A stretch of DNA of 64,000 nt from Mesobacterium pallidum (GTDB taxonomy: Bacteria; Pseudomonadota; Alphaproteobacteria; Rhodobacterales; Rhodobacteraceae): contig NZ_JAIMID010000002.1 of assembly GCF_019966535.1 (NCBI RefSeq), positions 310,001 through 374,000 on the forward strand, in the 5' to 3' direction. This document shows, one piece after another, positions 6,493-15,272 of the stretch. How positions within the stretch are numbered: the first letter of the stretch is position 1; every line of letters begins with the position of its first letter. The position numbers and the translations under genes are program-made. Under the pieces are notes generated by a model that saw only the letters and a list, made by a program, of their open reading frames with translations, made no database searches and was not told where the DNA came from.

Positions 6493-9099
6493 TCAGGCGA
6501 ACCAGTCCGCGGTGAGGGCGCCGTCCTCGACGATGTCCCACCTGAAGATATGCGCCACGTCCTCAAGCACGGTGTCGCCGTCGCTGTCGAATTGCAGCCA
6601 GGCACCGTCCTCGCCCTGGGTGAGCACCAGCCAGCCGGTGTCGATCGCCGCCTGCGCCGTCGTGCTGCGCGCCGCCAGGATGTCGGACATGTCGATCAGG
6701 TCGCCTTCGCCGAGGTCGAAGTCGCGGATCTCGTCGCCGGCATCGGCCATCGCGCCGAAGACGAACAGGTCCGCCCCGCTGCCACCCTCGAGCCGGTCCA
6801 CGCCGCCGCCGCCGACCAGCACGTCATCGTCGTTCTGGCCCCGCAGCGTGTCGATGCCGTCGCCGCCCAGCAGCACGTCGTTGCCGTTCTTCCCATCCAG
6901 CCGGTCGTCGCCCTCGCCCGCATCCAGCGTGTCGTCGCCGTCGTCGCCGCGCAGGCGGTCGTCGCCCGCGCCGGTGGTGATCATGTCGTTGCCGTCACCG
7001 CCATTGGCCTTGTCGTCCCCGAGCCCGCCGTCGAGCGTGTCGTCGCCATCGTCGCCGCGCAGGTTGTCATTGCCCATGCCGCCGATCAGCAGGTCGTTGC
7101 CGTCCTCGCCGCGCAGCGCATCGTTGTCCATGCCGCCGTCGAGCGTGTCGTCGCCGGCCCCGCCGCGCAGGTTGTCGCGGTCCATGCCACCGTTGAGCCG
7201 GTCGTTGCCCTCGTCGCCACGGGCCGAATCGCGCCCCATGCCGCCGTCGAAGACATCGTCGCCCTCGTCGCCGTAGAACCGGTCGTTGCCGAAGCCGCCG
7301 ATCATCTCGTCCGCGCCGGCCCCGCCGTAGAAGCGGTCGTCGCCCTCGCCGCCGTCGAAGGTGTCGTTGCCGCCGTAGCCGTAGACCCGGTCGCTGCCGG
7401 CATTGCCGGTCACGGCGTTGTCGGCCTCGTTGCCGTAAACCGTGTCATTGCCGGCGCCCAGCACCACGTCTTCGATCACCGTGCCCGCCGCGATCGAGAA
7501 ATCCTCGGTGTCGATGCGGCCGATCTGCGTGCCGTCGAGGTAGATCCGCGCCTTGTAGGTCAGGGCGCTGAGATCGAGCGTGTCATGCCCGCCGTCGACA
7601 TCTTCGAGAACGCTCGACGCGAAGTCCCAGTTGTCGGCGAAGGCGTCGGTGTAGACATAGGTGGTGTCGCCCACGCCCGAGCCGATCGAGCCGCCGGTGC
7701 CGCCGGTGCCCCCCGTGTCACCCGTCCCGCCCGTGTCTCCGGTGCCGCCCGTGCCGCCGGTGTTGCCCAGCCCGGTCACGGCGCCGACGCCGACCGAGGC
7801 GTTGACCCCGGCAAGGAAGGCCAGCTGCGTGGCGACGCCCGGGTTGTTTTCGTAGACGTTCAGCCAGCTGCCGCCGGTGCCCGAGGCCAGCACCACGTGG
7901 CCGCCCGACAGCGCGTCGCTTTCGGCGATGCCCAGCGCGGCCAGCAGGGCCGAGAGGTCCACGAGATCCCCGCCCGCGACCGAGAAGTCGGTGATCATGT
8001 CGCCCGCCTCATCCAGCGCGGCATAGGCAAAGACGTCCGATCCGCTGCCGCCGGTGAGCGTGTCCGCCCCGACGCCGCCGCTGATCGTGTCGTCTCCGGC
8101 CCCGCCATCGACCAGGTCGGCCCCGCCGCGCGCCTGGATCTCGTTGTCCGCACCGTTGCCGGTGATCGTGTCATCGCCCCAGCCGGTGGCCGCGTTCTCG
8201 ATCACGGTGCCGCGGGCGATCGACAGGTTGCCGACCTCGCCGCGGATGTCGGACCAGGTCTCGGCCAGCAGGCTCAGGCGCTGGTTGGCGCCGGTGCCGC
8301 CCACGTCGATCGTGTCGGTGCCGTCGCTGTCGTGGATTGCCACGGCCCAGTCGGCATTCAGGTCCATGCCGAACTGCGCCGTGTTGGTGTTCTGGCCGTA
8401 GACGGTGTCGCCAAGGTTGGTGTTGGTCAGCGTGCCGTAGAGGTTCTGGATCGCCAGGATGTCGGCCAGCTGCGCCGTCGCCAGGTAGTTCCAGCTCGAG
8501 CTGTCGTAGGTGTTGTCGGTCTGGCTGAAGTAGCTCATCACCGTGGTGTGCCAGCTGTCGTTGGCATAATGCGCATCGGTGCCGAAGTTGGCGCTGCCGT
8601 TGTAATTGCCGGCATGGCCCAGACCCAGCGCATGTCCGATCTCGTGGATGTAGGTCTGCAGGTAATAGCCGCCGTAATTCACCCAGGACTTGTGGACGTT
8701 GATGGTCGACTGGGTGATCGTCTCGCCGATGGTCCAGCTTTGCGCATAGGCGCCGGCGTAGTTGTCGTCGAAGGTCAGGTCCGCGGTGCCGGTGGTCAGC
8801 TGGAAATTGATCCCCGAGACCGCCGTCCAGGCGTCCAGCGCCTGCACCACCACGGCCTTGCCGTCGAGGTTGAGGCCCGAGATGTTGTAGGTCAGCGTGT
8901 CGCCGGTCTGGATGTCGAAACTGCGGGCCGAATAGCCGTTCGACTGCCAGTAGCCATCGGTCAGCTGCAGGGCGACCTGGTCCAGCGTATAGGTCGGCAG
9001 GGTGGCCGAGACGCTGCTGACAGCGGTGGAGCCGGTCTGGCCGAGGTGGCTGTCATAGCTCGTGTTCGAGGGATCGAGCGTTTGGCACATGATGCACAT
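6493..9099 (-). CDS. Serralysin-like M10 metalloprotease with RTX repeats
   Basis: An 868-residue secreted zinc protease. Residues 152-162 read HEIGHALGLGH, the metzincin HExxHxxGxxH zinc site, and VMSYFSQ at 187-193 is the Met-turn. Two blocks of calcium-binding GGxGxDxLx nonapeptides follow, at roughly 290-370 and 530-800, separated by a Gly-Thr linker (445-470). The C terminus (DGALTADWFA) resembles a type I secretion signal. There is no Sec signal; the protein opens with MCIMCQTLDP, a Cys-rich start I associate with roseobacter M10/RTX proteins. Export by a type I ABC system encoded elsewhere is inferred, since no hly/prt transporter genes are in the window. It lies 27 bp downstream of a small secreted-protein gene on the same strand. 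Confidence 0.92.
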   Translation of the reverse strand: MCIMCQTLDPSNTSYDSHLGQTGSTAVSSVSATLPTYTLDQVALQLTDGYWQSNGYSARSFDIQTGDTLTYNISGLNLDGKAVVVQALDAWTAVSGINFQLTTGTADLTFDDNYAGAYAQSWTIGETITQSTINVHKSWVNYGGYYLQTYIHEIGHALGLGHAGNYNGSANFGTDAHYANDSWHTTVMSYFSQTDNTYDSSSWNYLATAQLADILAIQNLYGTLTNTNLGDTVYGQNTNTAQFGMDLNADWAVAIHDSDGTDTIDVGGTGANQRLSLLAETWSDIRGEVGNLSIARGTVIENAATGWGDDTITGNGADNEIQARGGADLVDGGAGDDTISGGVGADTLTGGSGSDVFAYAALDEAGDMITDFSVAGGDLVDLSALLAALGIAESDALSGGHVVLASGTGGSWLNVYENNPGVATQLAFLAGVNASVGVGAVTGLGNTGGTGGTGDTGGTGDTGGTGGTGGSIGSGVGDTTYVYTDAFADNWDFASSVLEDVDGGHDTLDLSALTYKARIYLDGTQIGRIDTEDFSIAAGTVIEDVVLGAGNDTVYGNEADNAVTGNAGSDRVYGYGGNDTFDGGEGDDRFYGGAGADEMIGGFGNDRFYGDEGDDVFDGGMGRDSARGDEGNDRLNGGMDRDNLRGGAGDDTLDGGMDNDALRGEDGNDLLIGGMGNDNLRGDDGDDTLDGGLGDDKANGGDGNDMITTGAGDDRLRGDDGDDTLDAGEGDDRLDGKNGNDVLLGGDGIDTLRGQNDDDVLVGGGGVDRLEGGSGADLFVFGAMADAGDEIRDFDLGEGDLIDMSDILAARSTTAQAAIDTGWLVLTQGEDGAWLQFDSDGDTVLEDVAHIFRWDIVEDGALTADWFA
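7691..7767 (-). repeat. In-frame tandem Gly-Gly-Thr coding repeat in the protease linker
   Basis: The reverse strand encodes a run of GGT and GDT triplets (protein residues about 445-470), built from near-identical 9-bp units. It forms a flexible hinge between the catalytic half with the first RTX block and the main RTX array. Such repeats can change length by slippage. Confidence 0.75.
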
Positions 9100-9126
9100 G
9101 AGGAGAGTACCTTGGAAGGGCCGGGC

Positions 9127-9504
9127 TTAGCGCGGCAGGTTGGAAACGCGCAGCAGCTCGGCCGCGAAATCTTGGAAGAACGAGGCGTCGAGCGGGCGGT
9201 CGCTCATCACCATGTCGAGGATGGGCCCGGTTTCGGGCGCGCCGTCGCCGCGGCTCCAGACCAGTCGCGCCGAAAGGCCGACCGGCGTCACCCGCAGCGC
9301 ATCGAGCCGCACCCGAAGCGCCGGGTCGGCCTTGCGCAGCTGCGCCTCGAAGGCGCCGCAAAGCGCGGCCGGGGCGGCGCTGGGGCACGAGAAGGTGGGA
9401 TGTGTTGCCATCGTGGCCGCATGGGCCCCGGTGTCGGGCGCCAGCACCAGCCCGGCCGAAAAGGCCATGGGCAACAGGGTGAACAGGGGACGGAATACGA
9501 TCAT
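9127..9504 (-). CDS. Small secreted protein upstream of the RTX protease
   Basis: A 125-residue protein I do not recognise. Residues 1 to about 28 (LLPMAFSAGLVLAPDTGAHA) look like a Sec signal peptide. The mature part has two cysteines 12 apart (SCPSAAPAALCGAF), which could form one disulfide. The C-terminal half is mixed alpha/beta (VRLDALRVTPVGLSARLVW, SFFQDFAAELLRV). It is the first gene of a two-gene reverse unit with the metalloprotease (27-bp gap). Size, signal peptide and single Cys pair recall the small periplasmic inhibitors that accompany serralysins in other bacteria, but I see no sequence match to that family. It could equally be a chaperone-like or unrelated envelope protein. Confidence 0.65.
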   Translation of the reverse strand: MIVFRPLFTLLPMAFSAGLVLAPDTGAHAATMATHPTFSCPSAAPAALCGAFEAQLRKADPALRVRLDALRVTPVGLSARLVWSRGDGAPETGPILDMVMSDRPLDASFFQDFAAELLRVSNLPR

Positions 9505-9593
9505 CGGTTGGGTCCTTGGGTTTCAGGTTGGAAACCGACCGTTCTGATCGTTGGGGGTCCTTGTGCAGGCCAAGCGCAGCGGATGCGCGACCG

Positions 9594-9660
9594 GATTTCG
9601 GTAAGATCGGGGCATCGTTTCCGAAATCGGGACAATACCGGGCATTGCTGCCGGATTGTC
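9594..9660. promoter_or_regulatory. Two adjacent dyads upstream of the protease unit
   Basis: GATTTCGG (9594-9601) pairs with CCGAAATC (9621-9628). Directly next to it GACAATACCGG (9631-9641) pairs with CCGGATTGTC (9651-9660) with one bulged A. They sit in the 233-bp gap between the regulator stop and the small secreted-protein start, which contains nothing else I can name. They may be operators for the protease unit or the 3' end structure of the regulator mRNA. No T-run follows. Confidence 0.4.
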
Positions 9661-9737
9661 TCCGATACCCGGAGGCGTAAAGCGCGGAATTTGCTGAAAG
9701 TTTTAGTGATTCACGAGATGTGGCCAATCCGTGGCGC

Positions 9738-10688
9738 TCAGGCCCGGTCCTGCGCCTCCCGGCGCGTCTGGCTGGGCGTCTCGCCGAACTCGGCGCGGTA
9801 GCGGTCGGCGAAATGGGCCTGCGCGGCGAAACCCGTCATCGCCGCGATCTCGGAGACCGGCAGGCGGGAGCGCGCCAGCATCTCGCGCGCGGTCCCGAGC
9901 CGCAGGCTTCGGTATTTCTGCATGACGCTGACGCCCAGCGCGGCCTGGAACTGCCGTTCCAGCTGCCGGGGCGATAGGCCGATCAGCCCGGCCAGCTGCC
10001 CCAGCGCCAGCGGGTCGGCGATGTGGCTCTCCATCAGCTCGAGCGCTTCGGCCACCGGGCGCGGCAGGGGGCCATAGCGGGCGGCGACGCTGGCCTGTTG
10101 CGGCGCGTCGGCCACGCGGATCTCGGTCTGGATGAACCAGTCGCTGACCTGGGCCGCGAATGCCGCCCCCTGCTCGGCCGACAGGATCGCGTGCATCATG
10201 TCAAGCGGTGCGGTCCCCCCGGCGCAGGTATAGCGGTCGCGGTCGATCACGTAGAGCCGCCGTTCCAGCATCGTGCCGCCCGCGATCTCGCGCAGCGCGT
10301 CGAGGTGGTGCCAGTGGACGGTCATCCGCCGGCTCTCCATCAGCCCCGCGCGCACCAGCACAGCCCCGCCGCCCGAGATGCCGCCCAGCGGTACGCCGCG
10401 CCGGTCGAGTTCGCGCAGCCAGGCAAAGAGCGTCGCATCCCGCACCGCCAGCGGATCGCCCCCGGCCACGACGAAGACCAGGTCGAACGCGTACCCGGCG
10501 TCGGCCAGCGCGACGGTGTCCAGCGAGGCGGGCAGCGACGACCGCACCGGCCCGCCCGTGACCGACAGCGGCACGATGTCGTACTGCGGACGGCCCAGGA
10601 ACAGGTTCGCCGCCCGCAACGGCTCCAGCGCCGCGGCGGTGCTCATCATCGCGTATCCCTCGATCAGGACAAAGCCGATCCGCCGCAT
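9738..10688 (-). CDS. GlxA-family AraC-type transcriptional regulator
   Basis: A 316-residue regulator with an N-terminal DJ-1/PfpI-like domain (RRIGFVLIEGYAMMSTAAALEPLR, VFVVAGGDPLAVRDA, GISGGGAVLVRAGLM, RYTCAGGTAPLDMM) and a C-terminal AraC double helix-turn-helix (LSPRQLERQFQAALGVS, KYRSLRLGTAREMLARS, ISEIAAMTGFAAQAHFADRY-like). The start at 10688 (MRRIGF) is preferred over 10730 because the fold begins there. It is divergent from soxB with a 90-bp gap. The same architecture is found in GbdR and SouR, which control glycine betaine and sarcosine catabolism in Pseudomonas, so activation of the sox operon in response to sarcosine or a related methylamine is the natural inference. The Cys in TCAGG is where the amidase-like nucleophile of the fold would lie. 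Confidence 0.85.
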   Translation of the reverse strand: MRRIGFVLIEGYAMMSTAAALEPLRAANLFLGRPQYDIVPLSVTGGPVRSSLPASLDTVALADAGYAFDLVFVVAGGDPLAVRDATLFAWLRELDRRGVPLGGISGGGAVLVRAGLMESRRMTVHWHHLDALREIAGGTMLERRLYVIDRDRYTCAGGTAPLDMMHAILSAEQGAAFAAQVSDWFIQTEIRVADAPQQASVAARYGPLPRPVAEALELMESHIADPLALGQLAGLIGLSPRQLERQFQAALGVSVMQKYRSLRLGTAREMLARSRLPVSEIAAMTGFAAQAHFADRYRAEFGETPSQTRREAQDRA

Positions 10689-10778
10689 GTCGTGATTCCG
10701 ATAATCAAAGTCCCGTTTCCGACAGACCATGCCGCGTTGCAGCGGCTATCACAAGGGCAACAAGGATCGGAGCACGGC
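10689..10778. promoter_or_regulatory. Divergent promoter region, regulator gene versus soxB
   Basis: This 90-bp gap must hold both promoters and the regulator's binding site. An AT-richer patch (CCGATAATCAAAGT) lies at about 10697-10712. A purine-rich CAAGGATCGGAG ends 5 nt before the soxB ATG and serves as its ribosome site. I do not see a strong inverted repeat; AraC-type sites are usually direct repeats. Confidence 0.4.
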
Positions 10779-12041
10779 ATGGGCGTTTTCGGGGGCTTTT
10801 CAGGTCTCAGGGTCATCAAGGAGGCCCTGACAGGTCACAAGGGATGGGGCGCGCTGTGGCGCAACCCCGACCCTCAACCCGCCTATGACATCATCATCGT
10901 CGGCGGCGGCGGGCATGGCCTTGCGACCGCGTATCACCTGGCGAAAACCTTCGGCCAGGCGCGCATCGCGGTGCTGGAAAAGGGCTGGCTGGGCTCGGGC
11001 AACATCGGCCGCAACACGACGATCATCCGGTCGAACTACCTGCTGCCCGGCAACCAGCCGTTCTACGAATTCTCCATGAAGCTGTGGGAGAGCATGGAGC
11101 AGGACCTGAACTTCAACGCCATGGTCTCGCAGCGCACGATCATCAACCTGTTCCACAGCGACGGCCAGCGCGATGCCTACCGGCGGCGCGGCAACGCGAT
11201 GCACATGACCGGCGCGGGCGGCACGCTGCTGAGCCAGGCCCAGCTGCGCGAGATCGCGCCGTTCCTCAATTTCGACAACGCCCGTTTCCCGATCAAGGGC
11301 GGGCTGCGGCAGGAACGCGCCGGCACCGCGCGCCACGACGGGGTCGCCTGGGGCTATGCCCGCGCCGCCGACCGGCTGGGCGTGGACATCATCCAGAACT
11401 GCGAGGTCACCGGCTTCCGGATCGAGAACGGCACCATCAAGGGCGTCGAGACCTCGCGCGGCTATATCGGCGCAGGCAAGGTCGGCGTGGCGGTGGCGGG
11501 CTCGTCCTCGCGCGTGATGGAGAAGGCCGGGATGCGCCTGCCGATCGAAAGCCATGTACTCCAGGCCTTCGTCAGCGAAGGGCTGAAGCCGGTCATCCCC
11601 GGCGTCATCACCTTTGGCGCGGGGCATTTCTATGTCAGCCAGTCCGACAAGGGAGGGCTGGTCTTTGGCGGCGACATCGACGGCTACAATTCCTACGCCC
11701 AGCGCGGCAACCTGCCGGTGGTCGAGGACGTGATCGAAGGCGGCATGGCCCTGATGCCCATGCTCGGCCGCGCGCGCCTGCTGCGCAGCTGGGGCGGGGT
11801 CATGGACATGTCGATGGACGGCTCGCCGATCATCGACCGCACCGGCGTGGACGGGCTCTTCTTCAACGGCGGCTGGTGCTACGGCGGCTTCAAGGCGACG
11901 CCCGCTTCGGGCTACGTCTTTGCCCACCTGCTGGCGACGGGGCAGCCGCACGAGACCGCGACCGCCTTCCGCATGGACCGCTTTGCGCGCGGGCATGTGA
12001 TCGATGAAAAGGGCGTTGGCGCCCAACCGAACCTGCATTGA
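10779..12041 (+). CDS. soxB: Sarcosine oxidase subunit beta
   Basis: A 420-residue flavoprotein subunit of heterotetrameric sarcosine oxidase, which demethylates sarcosine to glycine. The ADP-binding fold is YDIIIVGGGGHGLATAYHL (GGGGHG at 42-47), followed by NIGRNTTIIRSNYLLPGN and late GWCYGGFKATPASGYVFAHLLA. In the family this subunit carries the amine-oxidising FAD and the covalent FMN linked to a His. Length and N terminus (MGVFGGFSGLRVI) fit SoxB. The order soxB-soxD-soxA-soxG-purU is the canonical one. The enzyme is cytosolic. Confidence 0.93.
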   Translation: MGVFGGFSGLRVIKEALTGHKGWGALWRNPDPQPAYDIIIVGGGGHGLATAYHLAKTFGQARIAVLEKGWLGSGNIGRNTTIIRSNYLLPGNQPFYEFSMKLWESMEQDLNFNAMVSQRTIINLFHSDGQRDAYRRRGNAMHMTGAGGTLLSQAQLREIAPFLNFDNARFPIKGGLRQERAGTARHDGVAWGYARAADRLGVDIIQNCEVTGFRIENGTIKGVETSRGYIGAGKVGVAVAGSSSRVMEKAGMRLPIESHVLQAFVSEGLKPVIPGVITFGAGHFYVSQSDKGGLVFGGDIDGYNSYAQRGNLPVVEDVIEGGMALMPMLGRARLLRSWGGVMDMSMDGSPIIDRTGVDGLFFNGGWCYGGFKATPASGYVFAHLLATGQPHETATAFRMDRFARGHVIDEKGVGAQPNLH

Positions 12042-12051
12042 AGGGCCTGCC

Positions 12052-12330
12052 ATGCTGATCCCGCACCCCCTGCTTGGCCTGCGCGACGCGCAGGAATTCA
12101 CCTACCTCGGCGACGCTGCGCTGATCAACCGCCCCGACCCTGCGGCCGAGGACGCCGAGGCGCGCTTTGCCGACTATGTCTTCCTGCGCGACAACCCGGC
12201 CGGCATGCACCGCGAGCTGTGGTACCACGAACAGGGCGACCGGTCCTGGCTGGTCGTCACGCGCGACACCACCACCCATGAAATCCTCGGCGCGGAACTG
12301 GCGACCGACGTGGCGGGAGCCCGCGCATGA
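12052..12330 (+). CDS. soxD: Sarcosine oxidase subunit delta
   Basis: A 92-residue subunit that follows soxB by 10 nt. The ATG at 12052 gives MLIPHPLLGLRDAQEFTYLG, and the typical segment NPAGMHRELWYHEQGDRSWL with the DTTTHEI stretch follows. In known structures the delta subunit binds a zinc ion through Cys and His residues. Here Cys is absent and only His residues are visible, so zinc binding is uncertain. Its stop overlaps the soxA start by 4 bp. Confidence 0.9.
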   Translation: MLIPHPLLGLRDAQEFTYLGDAALINRPDPAAEDAEARFADYVFLRDNPAGMHRELWYHEQGDRSWLVVTRDTTTHEILGAELATDVAGARA

Positions 12331-15272
12331 GACGTCTCGATGGCGGTCTGATCGACCGCAGCAAACCGCTGATGTTCACCTTCAATGGCAAGCGGTTGAC
12401 GGGGCTCGCGGGCGACACGCTTGCCTCGGCGCTGATGGCAAACGGCGTGCAGCTGGTCGGGCGCAGCTTCAAGTACCACCGCCCGCGCGGGATCTTTTCC
12501 GCCGGGTCCGAGGAGCCGAACGCGCTGGTGACCCTGGGCCAGGGCGCCACGCAGGAGCCGAACAGCCGCGCCACGGTCGTGGAACTCTTCGACGGGCTCG
12601 AGGCGCGCAGCCAGAACCATGTCGGCCCGCTGGGGCGTGACCTCCTGGCGGTGAATGACCTGTTCGCGCCCTTCTTCGCGGCGGGGTTCTACTACAAGAC
12701 CTTCATGTGGCCCCGCGCCTTCTGGGAAAAGCTCTATGAACCGGCGATCCGCCGCGCGGCGGGTCTGGGTGAGCTGTCGATGGAGGCGGACAGTGCCGCC
12801 TATGATCGTGGCTACCTGCATCCCGACCTGCTGGTGATCGGCGGCGGTGCGGCGGGCCTGATGGCTGCCCTGACCGCGAGCCGCGCGGGCGCCAGCGTCG
12901 TGCTGGCGGACGAGGACAGCCGCCTCGGTGGTCGGACGCTGGCCGAGGGTGGCACCATCGACGACCGCCCCGCGCCCGACTGGGTGGCCGAGGCGGTGGC
13001 CGAGCTGCAAAGCCTTCCCAACGTGCGGATCATGACCCGCACCACCGTCTTCGGCGTCTATGACCACGGAATCTTTGGCGCGGTCGAGCGGGTGTCGGAT
13101 CACCTGAAGGACGCAGGGGGCCGCGTGCGCCAGACCCTCTGGCGGATCACCGCGAAACGCGCCGTACTCGCCTCGGGCGCGACCGAGCGGCATATCCCGT
13201 TCCGCGACAACGACCGGCCCGGGATCATGCTGTCGGGCGCGATGCGCGCCTATGCCAACCGCTGGGCCGTGGGACCTCAACGGAAGGAGGGCGACCTTGT
13301 CGCGATCTTCACCAACAATGACGACGGCCACCGGACGGCACAGGCGTTGGCCGCCAAGGGCGTTCCGCTGCTGGGCGTGATCGACAGCCGCGCCGGGGCG
13401 AAGGGCCTCGGCGGCTACCAGACCTTTGCCGGGGCGACTGTCACCGGCACGCGCGGCCGCCACGGGATCAGCAGCATCGAGCTGACCCGCGACGGCCAGT
13501 CGGAATGGCTGGAATGCGGCGCGCTGGGGGTTGCCGGCGGATGGAACCCGAACGTGCACCTCGCCTCGCACCACCGGGGGCGGCCGGTGTGGGATGCTGA
13601 GCGGCTCACCTTCGTCCCCGGCACCGATGGCCCCACCGGCCTGCGGATTGCGGGCGCGGCGCGGGGGCACGGCTCGACCGCCCTTGCGCTGGCTGATGGC
13701 GCCGCCGCCGCCCGCGCAGTGCTCAGCGACCTGGGCCGCGCGGCGGCGGAGGAACCGCTACCCCGCGCCTCGGACGAGCCCGCCGGGATCGAGCCCTTCT
13801 GGCACGTCCCCGGCAAGGGCCGCGCCTGGGTGGATTTCCAGAACGACGTGACCGTCAAGGACATCAAGCTCGCCCACCAGGAGAACATGCGCCCGGTCGA
13901 GCATCTCAAGCGCTGGACCACGCTCGGCATGGCCACCGACCAGGGCAAGACGGCCAACGTCACCGCCCTGGCCGTGATGGCCGAGCTGACCGGCAAGACC
14001 ATCCCCGAGACCGGCTCGACCATCTTCCGCCCGCCCTACACGCCCGTCTCGATGGGTGTGCTGGGCGGCGGCGACACCGGCGCACACTTCCGTCCCCGTC
14101 GCCTGACTCCCACCCATCACTGGGCCGAGGCGCAGGGCGCGGTCTTTGTCGAGGTCGGCCCCTGGATGCGGGCGCAGTACTTCCCGCGGGCCGGCGAGAC
14201 CCATTGGCGCGAGACCGTGGACCGCGAGGCGCTGGCCGTGCGCGCGGGCGTCGGGATCTGCGACGTGACCACGCTGGGCAAGATCGACGTACAGGGCAAG
14301 GACGCGGGCGAGTTCCTGAACCGCATCTACGCCAACATGATGGCGACGCTGCCGGTGGGCCGCGTCCGCTATGGCCTGATGCTGCGCGAGGACGGGCATG
14401 CTTATGACGACGGCACCTGCGCTCGGATGGGCGAGACGCATTTTGTCGTTACCACCACGACCGCGAATGCCGGGCTGGTCTACCAGCGGATGGAATTCGC
14501 GCGCCAATGCCTCTGGCCCGACCTCGACGTGACGCTGATTTCGACCACCGACGCCTGGGCGCAGATCGCCGTGGCGGGGCCGAAATCGCGCGAATTGCTG
14601 GAACGGGTCGTGGACGGATTCGACCTGTCGAACGAGGCCTTCCCCTTCATGGCCTGCGCCGACATGACGGTCTGCGGCGGCCTGAGGGCGCGGCTCTTCC
14701 GCATCTCCTTCTCGGGTGAGCTGGCCTATGAGATCGCCGTGCCGGCCCGTTACGGCGCCGCGCTGATGCAGCGGCTGATGGAGCAAGGCGCGGACCTTGG
14801 CGTCACCCCCTACGGCACCGAGGCGCTGGGCGTGCTGCGCATCGAGAAGGGCCATGCCGCCGGCAACGAGCTGAACGGCCAGACCACCGCGACGATGCTC
14901 GGCCTCGGCCGCATGGTGTCGCGGAAAAAGGACAGCATCGGCGCGGTCATGTCCCGCCGCGAGGGGCTGTCCGGGGATCGCCGCAGGCTGGTCGGGCTGG
15001 TCCCCTTGCAGCCGCGCGATCCCGTCGTGGCCGGGTCGCACCTCGTCGCCCCCGGCGATCCGGTCGACCTGGCCCACGACGCCGGGTGGATCACCTCGGC
15101 CTGCTACTCGCCCCATCTCGGCCACGCGATCGGGCTGGCCTATCTGGAAGATGGCGACACCCGCATGGGGCAGCAAATCATCGCCGCCAATCCGCTGGAA
15201 GGCCAAAGCGTCGCGATGCGCGTCGTCTCGGCCCATTTCGTCGACCCGGAAGGAGCGCGTCTTCGTGACTGA
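12327..15272 (+). CDS. soxA: Sarcosine oxidase subunit alpha
   Basis: A 981-residue subunit with three parts. Residues 1-110 form the ferredoxin-like N-terminal domain (FNGKRLTGLAGDTLASALMA, RSFKYHRPRGIFSAG). From about 165 comes the NAD-binding domain (DLLVIGGGAAGLMAAL) with ASGATERHIPFRDNDRPGIM. The C-terminal third, from about 600, is a GcvT-like tetrahydrofolate aminomethyltransferase domain (FVEVGPWMRAQYFPRAGETH, VGICDVTTLGKIDVQGKDAG, GTEALGVLRIEKGHAAGNE). It captures the methyl carbon of sarcosine as 5,10-methylene-THF. The last 8 bases overlap the start of soxG. Confidence 0.94.
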   Translation: MRRLDGGLIDRSKPLMFTFNGKRLTGLAGDTLASALMANGVQLVGRSFKYHRPRGIFSAGSEEPNALVTLGQGATQEPNSRATVVELFDGLEARSQNHVGPLGRDLLAVNDLFAPFFAAGFYYKTFMWPRAFWEKLYEPAIRRAAGLGELSMEADSAAYDRGYLHPDLLVIGGGAAGLMAALTASRAGASVVLADEDSRLGGRTLAEGGTIDDRPAPDWVAEAVAELQSLPNVRIMTRTTVFGVYDHGIFGAVERVSDHLKDAGGRVRQTLWRITAKRAVLASGATERHIPFRDNDRPGIMLSGAMRAYANRWAVGPQRKEGDLVAIFTNNDDGHRTAQALAAKGVPLLGVIDSRAGAKGLGGYQTFAGATVTGTRGRHGISSIELTRDGQSEWLECGALGVAGGWNPNVHLASHHRGRPVWDAERLTFVPGTDGPTGLRIAGAARGHGSTALALADGAAAARAVLSDLGRAAAEEPLPRASDEPAGIEPFWHVPGKGRAWVDFQNDVTVKDIKLAHQENMRPVEHLKRWTTLGMATDQGKTANVTALAVMAELTGKTIPETGSTIFRPPYTPVSMGVLGGGDTGAHFRPRRLTPTHHWAEAQGAVFVEVGPWMRAQYFPRAGETHWRETVDREALAVRAGVGICDVTTLGKIDVQGKDAGEFLNRIYANMMATLPVGRVRYGLMLREDGHAYDDGTCARMGETHFVVTTTTANAGLVYQRMEFARQCLWPDLDVTLISTTDAWAQIAVAGPKSRELLERVVDGFDLSNEAFPFMACADMTVCGGLRARLFRISFSGELAYEIAVPARYGAALMQRLMEQGADLGVTPYGTEALGVLRIEKGHAAGNELNGQTTATMLGLGRMVSRKKDSIGAVMSRREGLSGDRRRLVGLVPLQPRDPVVAGSHLVAPGDPVDLAHDAGWITSACYSPHLGHAIGLAYLEDGDTRMGQQIIAANPLEGQSVAMRVVSAHFVDPEGARLRD

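Noticed and set aside
6406..9801. 1131-codon open frame on the forward strand across the protease region
   Set aside because: It is the complement of the RTX protease. The Asp/Gly repeat codons give an open Val/Ala/Arg-rich antisense frame with no domain, and the reverse frame has zinc-site and RTX motifs.
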